Source: Jackrogersella multiformis (Eukaryota > Ascomycota > Sordariomycetes > Xylariales > Hypoxylaceae). Taken from it: a DNA stretch of 64,000 nucleotides. Shown in pieces: positions 22,907-34,514 of the stretch; the stretch's first letter is position 1; each line of letters starts with the position of its first letter. Made by a program: the position numbers and the translations under genes. The DNA is taken from contig CADCXD010000008.1 in assembly GCA_902806575.1 (NCBI GenBank), forward strand, positions 806,001-870,000, in the 5' to 3' direction. The notes under the pieces were generated by a model. It saw nothing but the letters and a program-made list of their open reading frames with translations, ran no database searches and was not told the DNA's origin.

Positions 22907-24867
22907 TCAAGCTTCCTCGACAACCGGCATGCTCCTGGTCCCATCTTTTGCGACCACAACGTCGTGTCCCTTCCTAAGGACAAGACCAGGATCCATTCCT
23001 TCAATGACATCTTGGACGTGAATAGCATTTGCGGACCTCGGGCCGTCAAAGATCTCGTCGATCTCTTCCAAAGTCTTGCCCTTGGTCTCAACCCAGTATA
23101 AGATGACGAAGACGACTTGGAGCACATCCCACGCGCCGTTGATCATGTACGTCTTCCAGCCGATCGCCTCGAGCGCCAAGGGAAAAGACATCGTGATCAT
23201 CAACCTATCGTGGTGCTCGTTAGTTATGCAATGTCCTGCCGGATTAGTCGAATACGATAGGAACTCACCCAATTCCGTTCGTGAGGAACGTGTAGAAGCC
23301 CATGCCGACGGATCGGATGGAGTAATTGAGCACCTCTGGCGGGTACAGCATAGCTAGTGGTGTCCATCCTAGACTGTAGGATCCCTGGAACAAGAATATA
23401 CAGGCCACAGTGCCATATACGCCGGAAATGTTTTCGGCATTTCCGTAGACTTTACAACAAATCTGTCAGCATTATCTTCTCCGAGCTACACTGCAAGATC
23501 TGTACTGTACCTTTGGTCATGGCGCCCACAAGGAAGATAAAGATTGTCATCAACGCCGAAGAGTAAATTGCTAAGGAACGTCGCCCGACAGTATCCAGCA
23601 TGAATGTACCAGCCATGGCAGCCACGAGACACCAGGCATTCAAAATGATATTCTAGTACTTGTTAGTCGAGTTGATCTCGTATAGTGCTGTCTGGACTCC
23701 GGGGTAGGCTTCTTACAATTTCCAGTTGCGTGGTGGTGTCGGTAACGCCGGCATTCCCTAGCATTGCGCCAAGATAGAATGTGATGATGTTGTTTCCTGA
23801 ATCATCAATGGTTAGTTCACGTGTGAGTGGACTCGGGAGGTTGAGAGTATTTCCTCACCGGAGGCCATAGAGATAACAGCTACAGATGAGGCTAGCATCA
23901 GTCTCCTCAAGCTCTGCTTCGACTTCACGAGGTCAGCATAGCCCGTCTTCTGCCCTGTTTCCCTCTCATGCTGTAAGGTGTCGATGATCTCCTGGTACGT
24001 CAATAGCACGACCGGATCCTCCACGTTTCCATCCGCTTGGGTCACTGCAATGGCAGCAAGAGCCTCTGCGTGGCGGTCCTGATACACCAGCCATCTAGGC
24101 GACTCCGGCACCAAGGGTAGCACAGCCACGGCGAGAACCATGAAGAGAGCCTGCAGGATGGAAGGCAGCCGCCAAGCCCAAGTCGTCGGGATCCTGGCCG
24201 TACCGTACGTGATTCCAGAGGAGAGAAGTCCACCTAATGACAAGAAAAGTTAATCAACGACATGATAAAGAGCCTAAAGGCAGGGGCGCAGTGCTCCATA
24301 CCGACATAGTAGAAGTCCATAAAGACAGCAAGGCCAATGCCTCGCCACTTGATAGGGAAGATCTCGGCGAGGTAGATAGGACCGCAGATGAATGTGGCGC
24401 CGTTACCGATACCGACGATGAAGCGAGCAACGACGAACATGGCGATATTCTGAGACGCGACTTGGAGGACGATGCCGACAAGCGTAATAACGGCGCTGAC
24501 CCACATTGCCTTCTTCCTCCCAATCCAGTCGGTCAACTTTCCGTAGCAAAGACCCGCCACGGCGCAGCCGGCCCAGGAGATCGCCGACTGCAGCGCCAAG
24601 GTCACGGTAGTCAGCTCGAAGTAGTCCGTGTAAGAGGGCAATATGTTAAGCCCGGACCTATCGTCTGTCAACAATTCGTCCTTTCAGATGCATATAGGAA
24701 ATTTGCATATACTCACATCATGGACGAGTCATATCCCAATGACTAGAAAAAGATAGGATGTTAGAGGCCGAATGAATAACTCCGCGATCTCACGGCAGTG
24801 CACTTACTGTCGACATAATGCTCGAGCACCATAGCAGGAGCAAGAGGGTAACCTTGGAGTTCGCCAT
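22907..24867 (-). CDS. MFS sugar transporter (sugar porter family)
   Basis: Proton-coupled uptake carrier of the plasma membrane. Eight exons, 24867-24808, 24742-24717 (26 nt), 24657-24302, 24233-23859, 23796-23717, 23652-23511, 23449-23269 and 23204-22907, give 505 aa. Family marks in order: GYDSSMMSGLNILPSYTDYF at the TM1 end, DWIGRKKA in loop 2-3, PESPRWL after TM6, DTVGRRSL in loop 8-9, GWTPLAMLYPPEVL in TM10, and ETKGKTLEEIDEIFDG after TM12. Twelve hydrophobic segments are apparent. The closest wording is to fungal lactose-permease/hexose-type porters. The start ATG lies in context CACCATGGC-like on the minus strand. It is downstream of the dioxygenase promoter (divergent, 780 bp) and could be co-regulated with it. 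Confidence 0.9.
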
Positions 24868-25648
24868 GGTCACGTATGATAATGCCAGAAGACGAGTCTT
24901 TGCAGAGTACGAGGAGGAACAGTCAAGGACGAAAGTTGAAAGTTTGGTTACTTTGCATCAAGTTACATTAGATATGATGCCGGATGACAGGCATTTTACT
25001 TATAGTCACCACACATGGCATTAAACGCAATACGAAGCCCATGTCCATATCGCCCTTATCTTGACGATTGAAATCACGTCCGGGTCCTCTACCGATTATG
25101 GGAATAGCTGCGGGGGTGGATCTACTAATGTCTCTAAGCTTCAGGGTTAGCGTCTCAATGAACGTTGACTCGGGGTCGTATTTCCAGATATGTTACCCGA
25201 ATTCAATGGACGTTATGGGCCTGGGATGTTCGATGGGATGTGAATGGAGATATTAACCGAGAGGTAACTTGATTGGGTTAATAAGAGATGGATAGGCATA
25301 TAAGAGATGAGAGGAAATCTATTTAGACAGTTCCGAAGAAAGGTGTCGGCCATCCCGACGAACGATAAGCCATAGGCATGGTAGATAGCCAAGTTACCAA
25401 CCGATGTAATTCTGGGTCTGGGAGACCGATCTGTGACTCCGGGTAAGGGGTGCCAGTGCATCGGATATGTCAAGGAGGGGTTCCGAATCCTACCTGGTGA
25501 ATAAGAACGCTGATCCAGTAGTAAATGTCGACGATTTCCGATTCACCTATGGAATTCTGGTCGATCTCCTCAATATTAGCTATTGACCTTCTGATTAACC
25601 TAAGAGTCTAAATATCTAAGGGCCTAGATATCCAAGAGCCTAGACATC
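24868..25648. promoter_or_regulatory. Bidirectional promoter region, transporter / DUF1479 gene
   Basis: A 781-bp divergent intergenic region between the ATGs of the sugar-porter gene (-) and the DUF1479 gene (+). No gene was seen inside it. Shared regulation is possible, but no specific operator was recognised. Confidence 0.45.
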
Positions 25649-27096
25649 ATGCCTAACCCTGATCAAGAGTGGCCTGATTGGCCCGAGATGACCCCCGAAA
25701 CTGGTGAGTTGGACCCCGAGAACATCAAGATCAAGAAAGAGATCGAGGCTGCATACGGGGAGGCGGCATTGCGAAAGAGCTGGCTCGCCGTCTGCGACAG
25801 GCTGAAGACCTTGACGGACGAGATCGCAACCAAGCGTACCAGCGTCATTCCCGAGCTGGCTTACGACGACGTCTTCAAGCTCGGCGACGAGGAGAAGCAG
25901 CGCCTGCGGGATGTTGGATGCTTTGTGGTTCGTGGCCTGGTCCCTGAAAAGACTGCAAACGACTGGTTCGACGACCTCAGCACGTATGTGCAGGAGAACA
26001 AGGGGGATATTGGGGGTAAGCGACACCATAAGCTTCCTTCCGTCTCGTATTCAGTATCACTGATCACTCCGCAGGCTGGCCGGCCGACACGCCCTTCATC
26101 CTGCGCCTGTACTGGTCGCGGACGCAAATGGAGGCCCGCACGCACCCGCGCGCCATGGCTCTGCACCGAGCCCTCAACGAAATGTGGCACGACGACGAGG
26201 ACGCCGCCAAGGCCTTCGCCGAACCGCTAGTCTACGCCGACGCGGCGCGCATCCGGCCGCCCGGGGTGCCGTTCCGGGGGCTCGGGCCGCACATCGACGC
26301 GGGCAGCCTGAGCCGCTGGGCCGACCCGTGCTACCGCAAGGTGTACGAGAAGGTGTGGACCGGCGCGCCCGGCGAGTACGACCCGTACGACCTCACGGCC
26401 CGCAAGGGGGCCAACCCGGCGCACTTCGCGGGCGACGCGCACTCGCACGTGCTGCGGCTGTGGCAGGGGTGGACGGCGCTGACGGCGGCGGGCGCCCACG
26501 AGGGCAGCCTGATGGTGTACCCCGAGATCAAGACGTCCATCGCCTACATGCTGCTGCGGCCCTTCTTCAAGCCGCCGGCCGACGCCGCCGACCTGCTCGA
26601 CGCCGCGAAGTGGGCTTTCGACACCGAGGACCCGTGGTTCCCCGGCGTGTGGAGGCACACGTCGCAGGAGCTGAGCCCCGCCGCCTTCCCCCACCTGCGG
26701 CTCAAGGACTGCCTGGTGCACATCCCCGACATGGGCCCCGGCGACACCGTGTGGTGGCACTGCGACGTAAGTTCGCCCCCAGAGTTCCCCAGAGTGGTCG
26801 GCGATGAATATTGCGCGCGCTAACATGTTCGTTTTCCTGATGTGTAGATGTGCCATGCCGTCGAGATCGAGCACAAAGGCGACGGGATCTCGAGCGTAGT
26901 CTACGTGGCGGCCACGCCGACGACGGAGATCAACTCGGCCTACGTGAAGCGCCAGCTGGAAGCGTTCCTAAACGGGATAGCCCCTGAAGATTTCGCTGCC
27001 GGCGGGTGTGATGAGAGCGCTCTAAAGGGATATCCCGGCAACAATACTGTCCTGAACGGGGACATAGGTAGGAAGGCTGTTGGCTTCACTGTCTAG
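25649..27096 (+). CDS. DUF1479-family putative Fe(II)/2-oxoglutarate dioxygenase
   Basis: Probable cupin-fold oxygenase of unknown substrate. Three exons, 25649-26015, 26075-26766 and 26848-27096, give 435 aa. The metal site is suggested by PHIDAGSLSRW (His195, Asp197) and by WHCDMCHAVE near residue 351-358 (His351 or His356 as distal ligand). The family block KVYEKVWTGAPGEYDPYDLTAR and the C-terminal KAVGFTV are also present. No signal or membrane segment, so cytosolic. DUF1479 members include the Candida GlcNAc-induced GIG2, so a link to sugar metabolism is possible; the adjacent sugar porter fits that idea. The second exon is very GC-rich (GC3), which creates long antisense shadow frames. 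Confidence 0.88.
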
Positions 27097-27661
27097 GTAG
27101 GTACTAGTAGCCTAGAACATTGTATATCCTAGGACTAGGAAGAGATATGATTAGCTACCTGCATCGCACCGCCGTGATGAGTTAGCAGACATGGTTGTGG
27201 CCAATTCATAGTTTCGGGGTTTGAACTCATCCTGAGACTGTACTAATGTCCCTGGGTGCATAATTCATTAGACAAACTAAGTTGAATTCATACGCAACTA
27301 TCATTAGAACGAGATTCTAGTCCTCTTCTAGAAGGACTAAAATAGCTCCCCGATTGCAATTCCAGCCAAGCCCGCAGCCTTAGAAGCTCGCCGTGAGAAA
27401 CTCCCCAACGCCAGGCCATGATAGAAAACAGACGTTGCAAAGATCAAATTTAACGATGGGAATCAGATCAGTCGTGTTGCGACAAAAGAGGCAATGCAGC
27501 ATGTAGCAAAACAATGTGTGTCCCTCCGAATTCAAAGTGCAGATGATGAGCCCACCCTATTCGTAACCGCCTAGCCTCTACGCCGCAAGACATCGTATCA
27601 CATCCCTAATGATACACTAAGATTCGAGAGAAGTGATGTGCTTATCCTACCAGCAACTCAC
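27097..27661. other. Convergent 3' intergenic region
   Basis: Between the DUF1479 gene (+) and the zinc-binding protein gene (-), whose stop codons face each other. No gene was seen. Confidence 0.5.
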
Positions 27662-28972
27662 TTATCGCTTGATTCCTGAAACGGTGTTCGGGAACGCGCT
27701 TGCAGCTCGATTGAGACCGCGGAGTGGAACAGGCAGGTCGCCGGACTGGAGAGCCGTAATATAATCGTCTATCACGGCCGGGTCATCCATGTCCTGCCCT
27801 CGGGTGCGGGTCAACCAGTACTCGAACGGCCCTCCTGTGATGTATTGTTAATACCTGGGTGAAGGAGATTGAGTCAGGATAGGGGATAACCTACGGTTGT
27901 GGGAGAGTGCGGCGCCGAGCTCCTTGCAACGATCTGGAGGCGAGTGCTCTGTGTGCATGTCGAGATAATGATTGAGGATCTTGGAGACATCCTTCAAGGG
28001 CCACTTGCACTATAACAACGAGAATCAGTAATTACTTCTTTAGGCAAAGTGTTCAGGGTTTAGGCATGGCTTGAGAGGAACAACCCATTGGTAAGCACGA
28101 TTGTGAGTTTCTGACACCCAAGACAGGCACGAACATGCACAAAAGGGAGAAAAGGGAACTCTCGATGTTACATACCGGCGCACTAGGCACGCGATTGGGA
28201 CCTGCATCAAGAAATGTCTTCGAGGTGCACAGTCGACACTTCCAGAAGCCGAGGCGCTGGATATTGCTAGTACCATTGCCTTCAGGGCCTACTTCCAGCT
28301 TGACAACATCATCGTCCTCATCCTCATCACTCTCTGCCGTAAAATTTCTCTTCTTCACCCCAGCGGTTGATCCGTGGTTGGCCGTGGACGCGCGGTGGTG
28401 GTGCGTCTTATAGCTGTTAGCCGAAGAAGCAGCAGCAGCGGCGGAGGCAGCCGCTCTACGTGCCTGCGCGTCGAGCTGTTGAACTCGATGTTGACAATGG
28501 CGAATGTTGTGACCACAATCCAGCACACGGATCTGGAGAGTCCTGGTCTCCTGGGGAGTGAGATCCACAGCAGCAAGTTGATTACGACAAAAGTCTAGGT
28601 CGTAGCGATAAGCGCTGATGTCCTCATTCATCTGACGGCGCGTGATCTCATTAAGGTCACTGCTCTCGTAGTTGAGTGAGCGAGGATCCACGGATCCATT
28701 AGCAGCATAAGCTGGAGACATGGTGCCGTTCGGGAACTAGGCTCACGTGTCAATGCGGCGTTGGTTTATTGGATGAAGGACAAAGGATGAATAACAAATA
28801 ATAAATAAGAAAAAGTAAAGGATGACAAGTGGTAAGTGAAAGATGATGAATAATGAAGTATGGGATAAAGAAAGAAGAGAGAAGATGAGAATGTAGTAAA
28901 TTGGCTTACCTCAAAGAGTCGATTGATATCGGGAACGAACCGTTGAACAAAGTTTGCTCTTGGTCGAGACAT
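27662..28972 (-). CDS. Conserved-looking protein with atypical C2H2-type zinc-binding segment, 303 aa
   Basis: Four exons, 28972-28910, 28736-28176, 28009-27895 and 27834-27662. It begins MSRPRANFVQRFVPDINRLFE, followed by a helical central region (EITRRQMNEDISAYRYDLDFCRNQLAAVDLTPQETRTLQIRVLDCGHNI, probably coiled coil), an Ala-rich stretch, an acidic patch (AESDEDEDDDVVKLE) preceded by basic KKR, and WKCRLC...LNHYLDMHTEH, whose CxxC and HxxxH could bind zinc. It ends RAASAFPNTVSGIKR. The basic and acidic patches and the zinc-like segment suggest a nuclear protein, but this is inference. I do not recognise a named family. Confidence 0.72.
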
Positions 28973-30041
28973 CTTGATTGAAGAAAAGAGGCGTAATAGG
29001 TGAAAGGTAATATGTAAAAGGAGAATAAGGAATAGGAAGGAGGGAAGATATGAAGATGGCGTTCCCGGCGCGTGGGTAGTTCGAGGTTGGTGGTTAGGGA
29101 GAAACAGGAAAGAGTGAGAATGGATAATAGGTAGGCACGGCGTAGGCACGGATCTGTTGTCGTTCTTTCTTAATGAAATCTTTAAGAATTAAGAACCTAG
29201 AAGACAACTAGGAAACCGCCGCATGGGAGGTAAAGGTTTAGATGAGTCGAAACTGCGATGTTGAATTGGTCACTATATGGGTAGGAGCTAATCTAGGTAG
29301 ATGTACAGAGGTAGTTGCAGTTGGGTACCTCTAATTTTAGGGGGGAAGGGGGGTTCGTCGATGAGATAAAATTACACTGGAAGCGACAGATGATTAATCT
29401 CTAACACATAAATATATGTGCAATTACTCGGAAGAGAGGATGGTTGAAGAATATGATGAGAATGAGGCACAAGATGCTGGCGCAACATAGAGAGTGAAGT
29501 GAGAAAAGAAGAAGAAAAAAGAAAAGAAAAAGGGGAAAAAAAAGTCTGGAGAAAAAAAAAAGAAAATTTTCAAAACTACCTACCTAGACCTTCAAAGGTA
29601 CAACATAACTTTTACAACGTATACAGTCTATTTCGCCCTCCACTAGGCAACTTACATATCCTGAAAGGCAACTTGGAAGCATCAAAGAACATCTTTCAAC
29701 CAAGTTCATGCTGCCTATACGCATTGTATTGTTTCTTCTTTCGTTGTTTAAGTCTAATGAGAGGTCGGAATAGACAACTGCTTGCGGCTCAGGTACCAGG
29801 TACAGATGAATGCGTGTGGACCAATGAGGTTAGCAAATCTTGGAAGTCTCGAGACCTCACCCCGCCGACCCCACCAATGCTACCTATTATGGTAGGTACC
29901 TAGGTAATTATGCCACTGCCCAGGTGCTGCTTGTCTGTCTCTTCAACTCTACCTACCTAAGTACCTTGGTAGGAATAGATATACCACTTATATAAAAAAC
30001 CTACAGGCTGTAGACACATAATTAGGAGACTATGTTATTAA

Positions 30042-30165
30042 TTACCTAGGTAGGTACATATAAGTAGTCATTACCTTAGGTACCTAGGTAGGTATGCAAG
30101 TGTTGGAGAGTTCGAAATAGAATTTGATCCAGATTATCACAAGAAAGTACCTACCTAGGTAGGTA
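30042..30165. repeat. Three TACCTAGGTAGGTA clusters
   Basis: Clusters at 30042-30057, 30073-30094 and 30147-30165, each centred on the palindrome CCTAGG and flanked by TAGG/CCTA tetramers on either side. Confidence 0.75.
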
Positions 30166-31252
30166 TGTGATCCGTCTATAGGCCGAAATACAATTTTTTT
30201 TGAAATGCAAGTGCAGGCAGAACCGGCCGGACGGCGTGAAGATTCGGAAAGTAGACCACCATTCCGGGTTCCAGATTTCAACTTGGTGGGGGTGGACTTG
30301 CCGTGCCGACACTGCCGATAATCCGGGATGGAAGGGACCGATGTCAACGCGGACGGCAAGTATGATAGGATGTGTCTGCAAAGTATAATATTTTGAATAT
30401 TTTGGACAAGCACCAAATCAAGAAAGAGCAGCAAAGGTGTTTCTCATTTAGGTATGGGTGACTGCTATTTTGTGAATTTGAACTTACCGATTCCACCTAC
30501 ACTTGCTTCTTGCCAATTTGGACGTAGGAGTCGAATTATCGGACTACCTATACTGGGAAGGTGTGCAGGGCGTGACAGGTGTGTAAGGACATAAGGCGTG
30601 ACGTTTGGGTGGTCTCTACTAACACTGCACTCACTGGATTACCCTTCATATCCAATAGGTAGAACTGTGACTACCTAGATAGGTACCTAGGTACCCAGGT
30701 AGTTGTGGGAGATTCTTCACGTGGCATGGATAATGTGAATTCTACTTCGTAATAAGCGTAGGTATAAATTGATCGGTAGATTTCTGACCATGCCACGTTA
30801 AGAGTACCATGAAAATATGGATGGTGTCGAAAATGTTGACGGTGAATAAGATGTCGAAAGAGGCATTCAATAAAATATTTTCAGCTATGTACCTCAGTAG
30901 TCGCCTAATAGGTACCTAGTTGAAGAATTCAATAAGCAGGCGCGTCCAGTGCGGCCACCTACACGTAGGCAGCACTAATGGTTAGCGTTAGTGCAGGGCG
31001 TCAGGGCCTGTTGGTTGCTCCCTTACAACGGCGTACCCATAAGGCCCATATTTAATATTCAGGTCAAGCTTTCCCATTGCTCAATTGATGAAGCTTGTGC
31101 CATCTTCTAAACAAAGCTGACGATTTACACCTGGACACTCTCCTAATAATCCACCCTACCTAGGTAACTAACACTTTAACACCTTAACACCCTACAAACC
31201 GAACCATAATATCGCGAGCATTATTGAACAGGCAGACAAGCTACGGAATACA

Positions 31253-31280
31253 CTACACGCTACACGCTACACGCTACACA
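31253..31280. repeat. Tandem CTACACG x4
   Basis: Three perfect CTACACG units and one CTACACA, about 130 nt upstream of the kinesin ATG, probably within its 5' UTR or core promoter. Confidence 0.75.
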
Positions 31281-31407
31281 AAATCACCACATTTATCACC
31301 ATTCATTTCTTATTGCATCATTTCGGTTGCTGCCAGCTATTTCTCATGCTTTCTAGTTAATTGACTTGGAATAAAGTCAATTACCTAGTTACCTTAGGTA
31401 GGTAGTC

Positions 31408-33680
31408 ATGTCCGTCCGGGTGATCGCGCGGATACGCCCGCTACTAGAAAATGAATTGGACAAAGACGTGATAGTACACTCGGCTAGCAATGACGATGGT
31501 AAGACTAGCAACGTTGTGAAGATACCTAACCCTAAGAATGAATCTGAGGAGTTCTCCTTCACTTTCAATGGCGTTTATGATCAATCGACAACACAGGAGG
31601 AGCTTTTCACCTCAGAAGGTACGCGTTTATTATCATCACCTTTTTTCATCCCTCTATCTTTCTATCCTCTATTCCCCCAACGAAAGACAACCATAGCTTA
31701 ACCTTCTTGACGTCTACAGTTTCTCCTCATCTTAAATCCCTTTTCAATGGCCTCGACGTTACAATATTTGCCTATGGTGTCACCGGAACCGGCAAGACGC
31801 ACACAATGCGTGGTGGGTTGAGGTTGGCTGAGCGCGGTGTGATTCCTCGATTACTCAGTGGAGTCTTCAGAAGGGCAAAGAAGATCACTAAGGACTCCGA
31901 CGGCGAGACAACCGTGGCTGTCACCCTTTCCTACTACGAAATCTACAACGACAAGGTCTTTGATCTACTCGAGCCCCCCGAGAGACGAACACCCTCGGGT
32001 TTACCTCTACGTGCGGAGGCTAACGGCAGGACTGTCGTTGCTGGCCTGTCTGAGCGGCCCTGCCAAGACCTGAAGGACTTTGAGCGATTGTATATCGAAT
32101 CCAACAATAACCGTATCACCGCTGCAACAAAGCTCAACGCTCTTAGCAGTAGAAGTCACGCTATCCTCCGCGTTAAGCTTACGCAGACCACCGGAGACAT
32201 GATCCGAGAAAGTACGGCATCAGCTATTGACTTAGCTGGTTCCGAGGATAATCGACGAACGGAGAATGGCAAGGAGCGGTTAATCGAGTCTGCTGCCATC
32301 AATAAGAGTTTATTCGTGCTAAGTCAATGCATTGATGCTATCTCGAGGGGGGATCGACGGATACCTTTTCGAGAGTCTAAGATGACGCGAATTCTCTCGC
32401 TCGGCCAGAACAATGGCATCACAATTATGTTCCTGAACCTTGCACCGATGCGAAGCTATCATCTTGACACGCTCAGCAGTCTAAATGTTAGTTCGAGAGC
32501 CAAGCGGATCGAAGTTCGCGAGATCGAAAATGAGGTCGTCTTCAAACAGCCACCACGAACCAACACCAACTCCGGCTCGGGTATAGCTCGCCAGCCCTTG
32601 CGACCTCTCGCGAATGCGCATAACATCCATTCGGGGACTATTGCAAAGTCTGCGGATAAGCCCACCGATCGCCCAGTGAAGGCCTTCAACGTGTACACCG
32701 ATCGATCAAAACCGCAACCTACCCCAAGGCCTGTTGCCAACACTACCATGAAGCGAACATCCCCCCATTCTCACAAGCGCCCTTCCGACTCAGATGGTGG
32801 TAGTCGGCCAACTAAGATAACCCATCGGGAGATTCCTCGTCCGGCCTTGGTGCCTAAGGCAGCCAAGCCATCGCAGCCGATGCTACCCTCCATGTCCGCA
32901 GACCAGATCGAAGCGATGGTAGAGAAGAAGGTCAGCGAGATTCTCGCATCCAGGACCCAAGAGGCTCCGGCGCCGCCCGAGATCAGTGAAGCCGTCCAGA
33001 GACGTCTCGACGCCCTGGAGAAGCGTATCGAGGACGGACGCCACGATGACTTGCGCTCAGAGGGTCTACGCTTTTTGCTCATGGCTCGACAGCACAAGGA
33101 GCGCGGAGAGGACGCTAGCGCGCTTAAGATGTATGAGATGGCATTGCCTTCTTTCCCAGGCGAGCCAAAGCTGCTTGGGAAGATCGAGAAGCTGAGGGCC
33201 CGACTGGAAGCCAAGCGCGAAAATCGAGCTACGACACCCAGTGAAATAAGAGTTGAGGCCAGTAAATGTCCGTCCTCGAAGAAGCATAAGAAGCATGGCC
33301 AGCCGGTCTTCAAATGTGATGACTACAACGGCGCGGAGGCGGATGACGACGATGACGATTTCGTTTCCAAAGGCCGCAAGAAGAGCAAGAAATCCAGGGC
33401 TGCGAAAATACATGGGGTAGAGCTCCCCTCGATCGAGGAAGGGCCCGTGTCGCGGAACTTGCTATATATCGTCAACTCGCGGGACATCTCCTTAATAACA
33501 ACTCTACAGGGCTTCGGGCCGAAGAAGGCTCGGGATTTAGTGGACTACCTAGAACTGATGTCGCAGAAAGACGGCGGCCGTATCAATTCATTGGAGCAGC
33601 TTAGAACGGTCCCCGGGATGGGCGCGCGCGCTGTAGATCGCGCGTACGAGGGCCTACTCTCTTCTCCCGGGTTTTCATGA
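31408..33680 (+). CDS. Kinesin-like motor with C-terminal helix-hairpin-helix (kinesin-10/Kid-like)
   Basis: Microtubule motor, likely acting on chromosomes. Two exons, 31408-31618 and 31720-33680, give 723 aa. The motor domain is at about residues 1-340: P-loop GVTGTGKT (90-97), switch I NALSSRSHA (210-218), switch II IDLAGSE (240-246), and the FRESKMTRIL microtubule-binding helix. A basic, Pro/Ser-rich linker follows, then a short helical segment (EAVQRRLDALEKRIED), a region resembling a TPR-like helix pair (FLLMARQHKERGEDASALKMYEMAL), basic and acidic patches, and a terminal helix-hairpin-helix (LQGFGPKKARDLVDYLE and LRTVPGMGARAVDRA). Motor-first layout and C-terminal HhH DNA-binding motif match KIF22/Kid. 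Budding yeast lacks this class, but filamentous fungi can have it. Confidence 0.88.
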
Positions 33681-34514
33681 TCCGTTTTTTTTTCTCTATT
33701 TCCTTTCTATTTCTTAGGTCACATTTCCTTGCTATAGTCATCTTTGGCTGCATATATCCGCCTCGACTGGCGGCTTCCCTGGTCATCTGGGAATGGACTG
33801 AACCGAAATTGCATTGGCGCGGCGTTTTAAAGGGGGAAAAGATGAAAGGCATATGATTTGATTTGTTGCCCATGAGTTAGGAAATATCCGTTCGAGTACT
33901 GTTCCTACAAACAGGTCTAGTTTGCATGCATCGTTTTAGTTCGCTTTGAAGTAGAGAGAGAAACTATGGAAGAGCTGCTTTATAAGTAGGTATTCTTGGG
34001 ATTGTGTCTACGTGTTATTGTAATAAGTCCGGTTGCTTGTGCGGGCTTGTGATGGATGTTAAGGTTGTTGTAATAAGCCTTGGTTCTCAGGGGATGGGTT
34101 GGGCTTGGCTGTTAATCACGACTTTGGATGTGTAGTTGAATATTCCTTTAAGCCAGACTTAAATCAGGGTTGCTCTTGAGGGATGTCGATGAGTTTGAGT
34201 CTCCATCTAAATTCATAGAATAGAGTTGAGAGCCCCTCGATAAAGTCAATTCCTCACTAGTTAGCCGCCCGCCGCGCTAATAGCCAGGTACCCGTATTTC
34301 GAGGCTCGGCTATGGAATATCCCGGCGGAAAGCGAAGACGGTTGGACGGTCGGACGGGAAAGTTTTATGGAGAAAAGCTTCCGTCTATTTTTATTTTTAT
34401 TTTTATTATCATTTTATTTTACTCACTTCTTCATAATCAAACACTAAGGCTTAAGTCTCTCTCCCAATAAAGACGGTCACATAAACCGCCCTCCCTCCCT
34501 TCGAGACCGCTACC
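33681..34514. other. Intergenic region
   Basis: 3' side of the kinesin gene and promoter of AIM24. Contains a T-rich run with TTTTTATTT repeats near 34388-34415. No gene was seen. Confidence 0.5.

Larger units (their letters stand above)
28973..31407. other. Divergent intergenic region with microrepeats
   Basis: Upstream region of the zinc-binding protein gene (-) and the kinesin gene (+), 2.4 kb. It holds a polypurine tract (about 29500-29567), dense TACCTAGGTA arrays (29880-29975, 30042-30165, 30670-30705) and a 7-nt tandem repeat at 31253-31280. No convincing gene. Confidence 0.5.

Noticed and set aside
26184..26874. Long antisense and alternative frames over the DUF1479 gene
   Set aside because: Shadows of the GC-rich third codon positions of the real exon; Arg/Ala/Gly/Pro-biased with no similarity.
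29880..30165. Regularly repeated TAGGTA clusters as a CRISPR-like array
   Set aside because: Spacing is irregular, the units are simple palindromic tetramer runs, and the genome is fungal.
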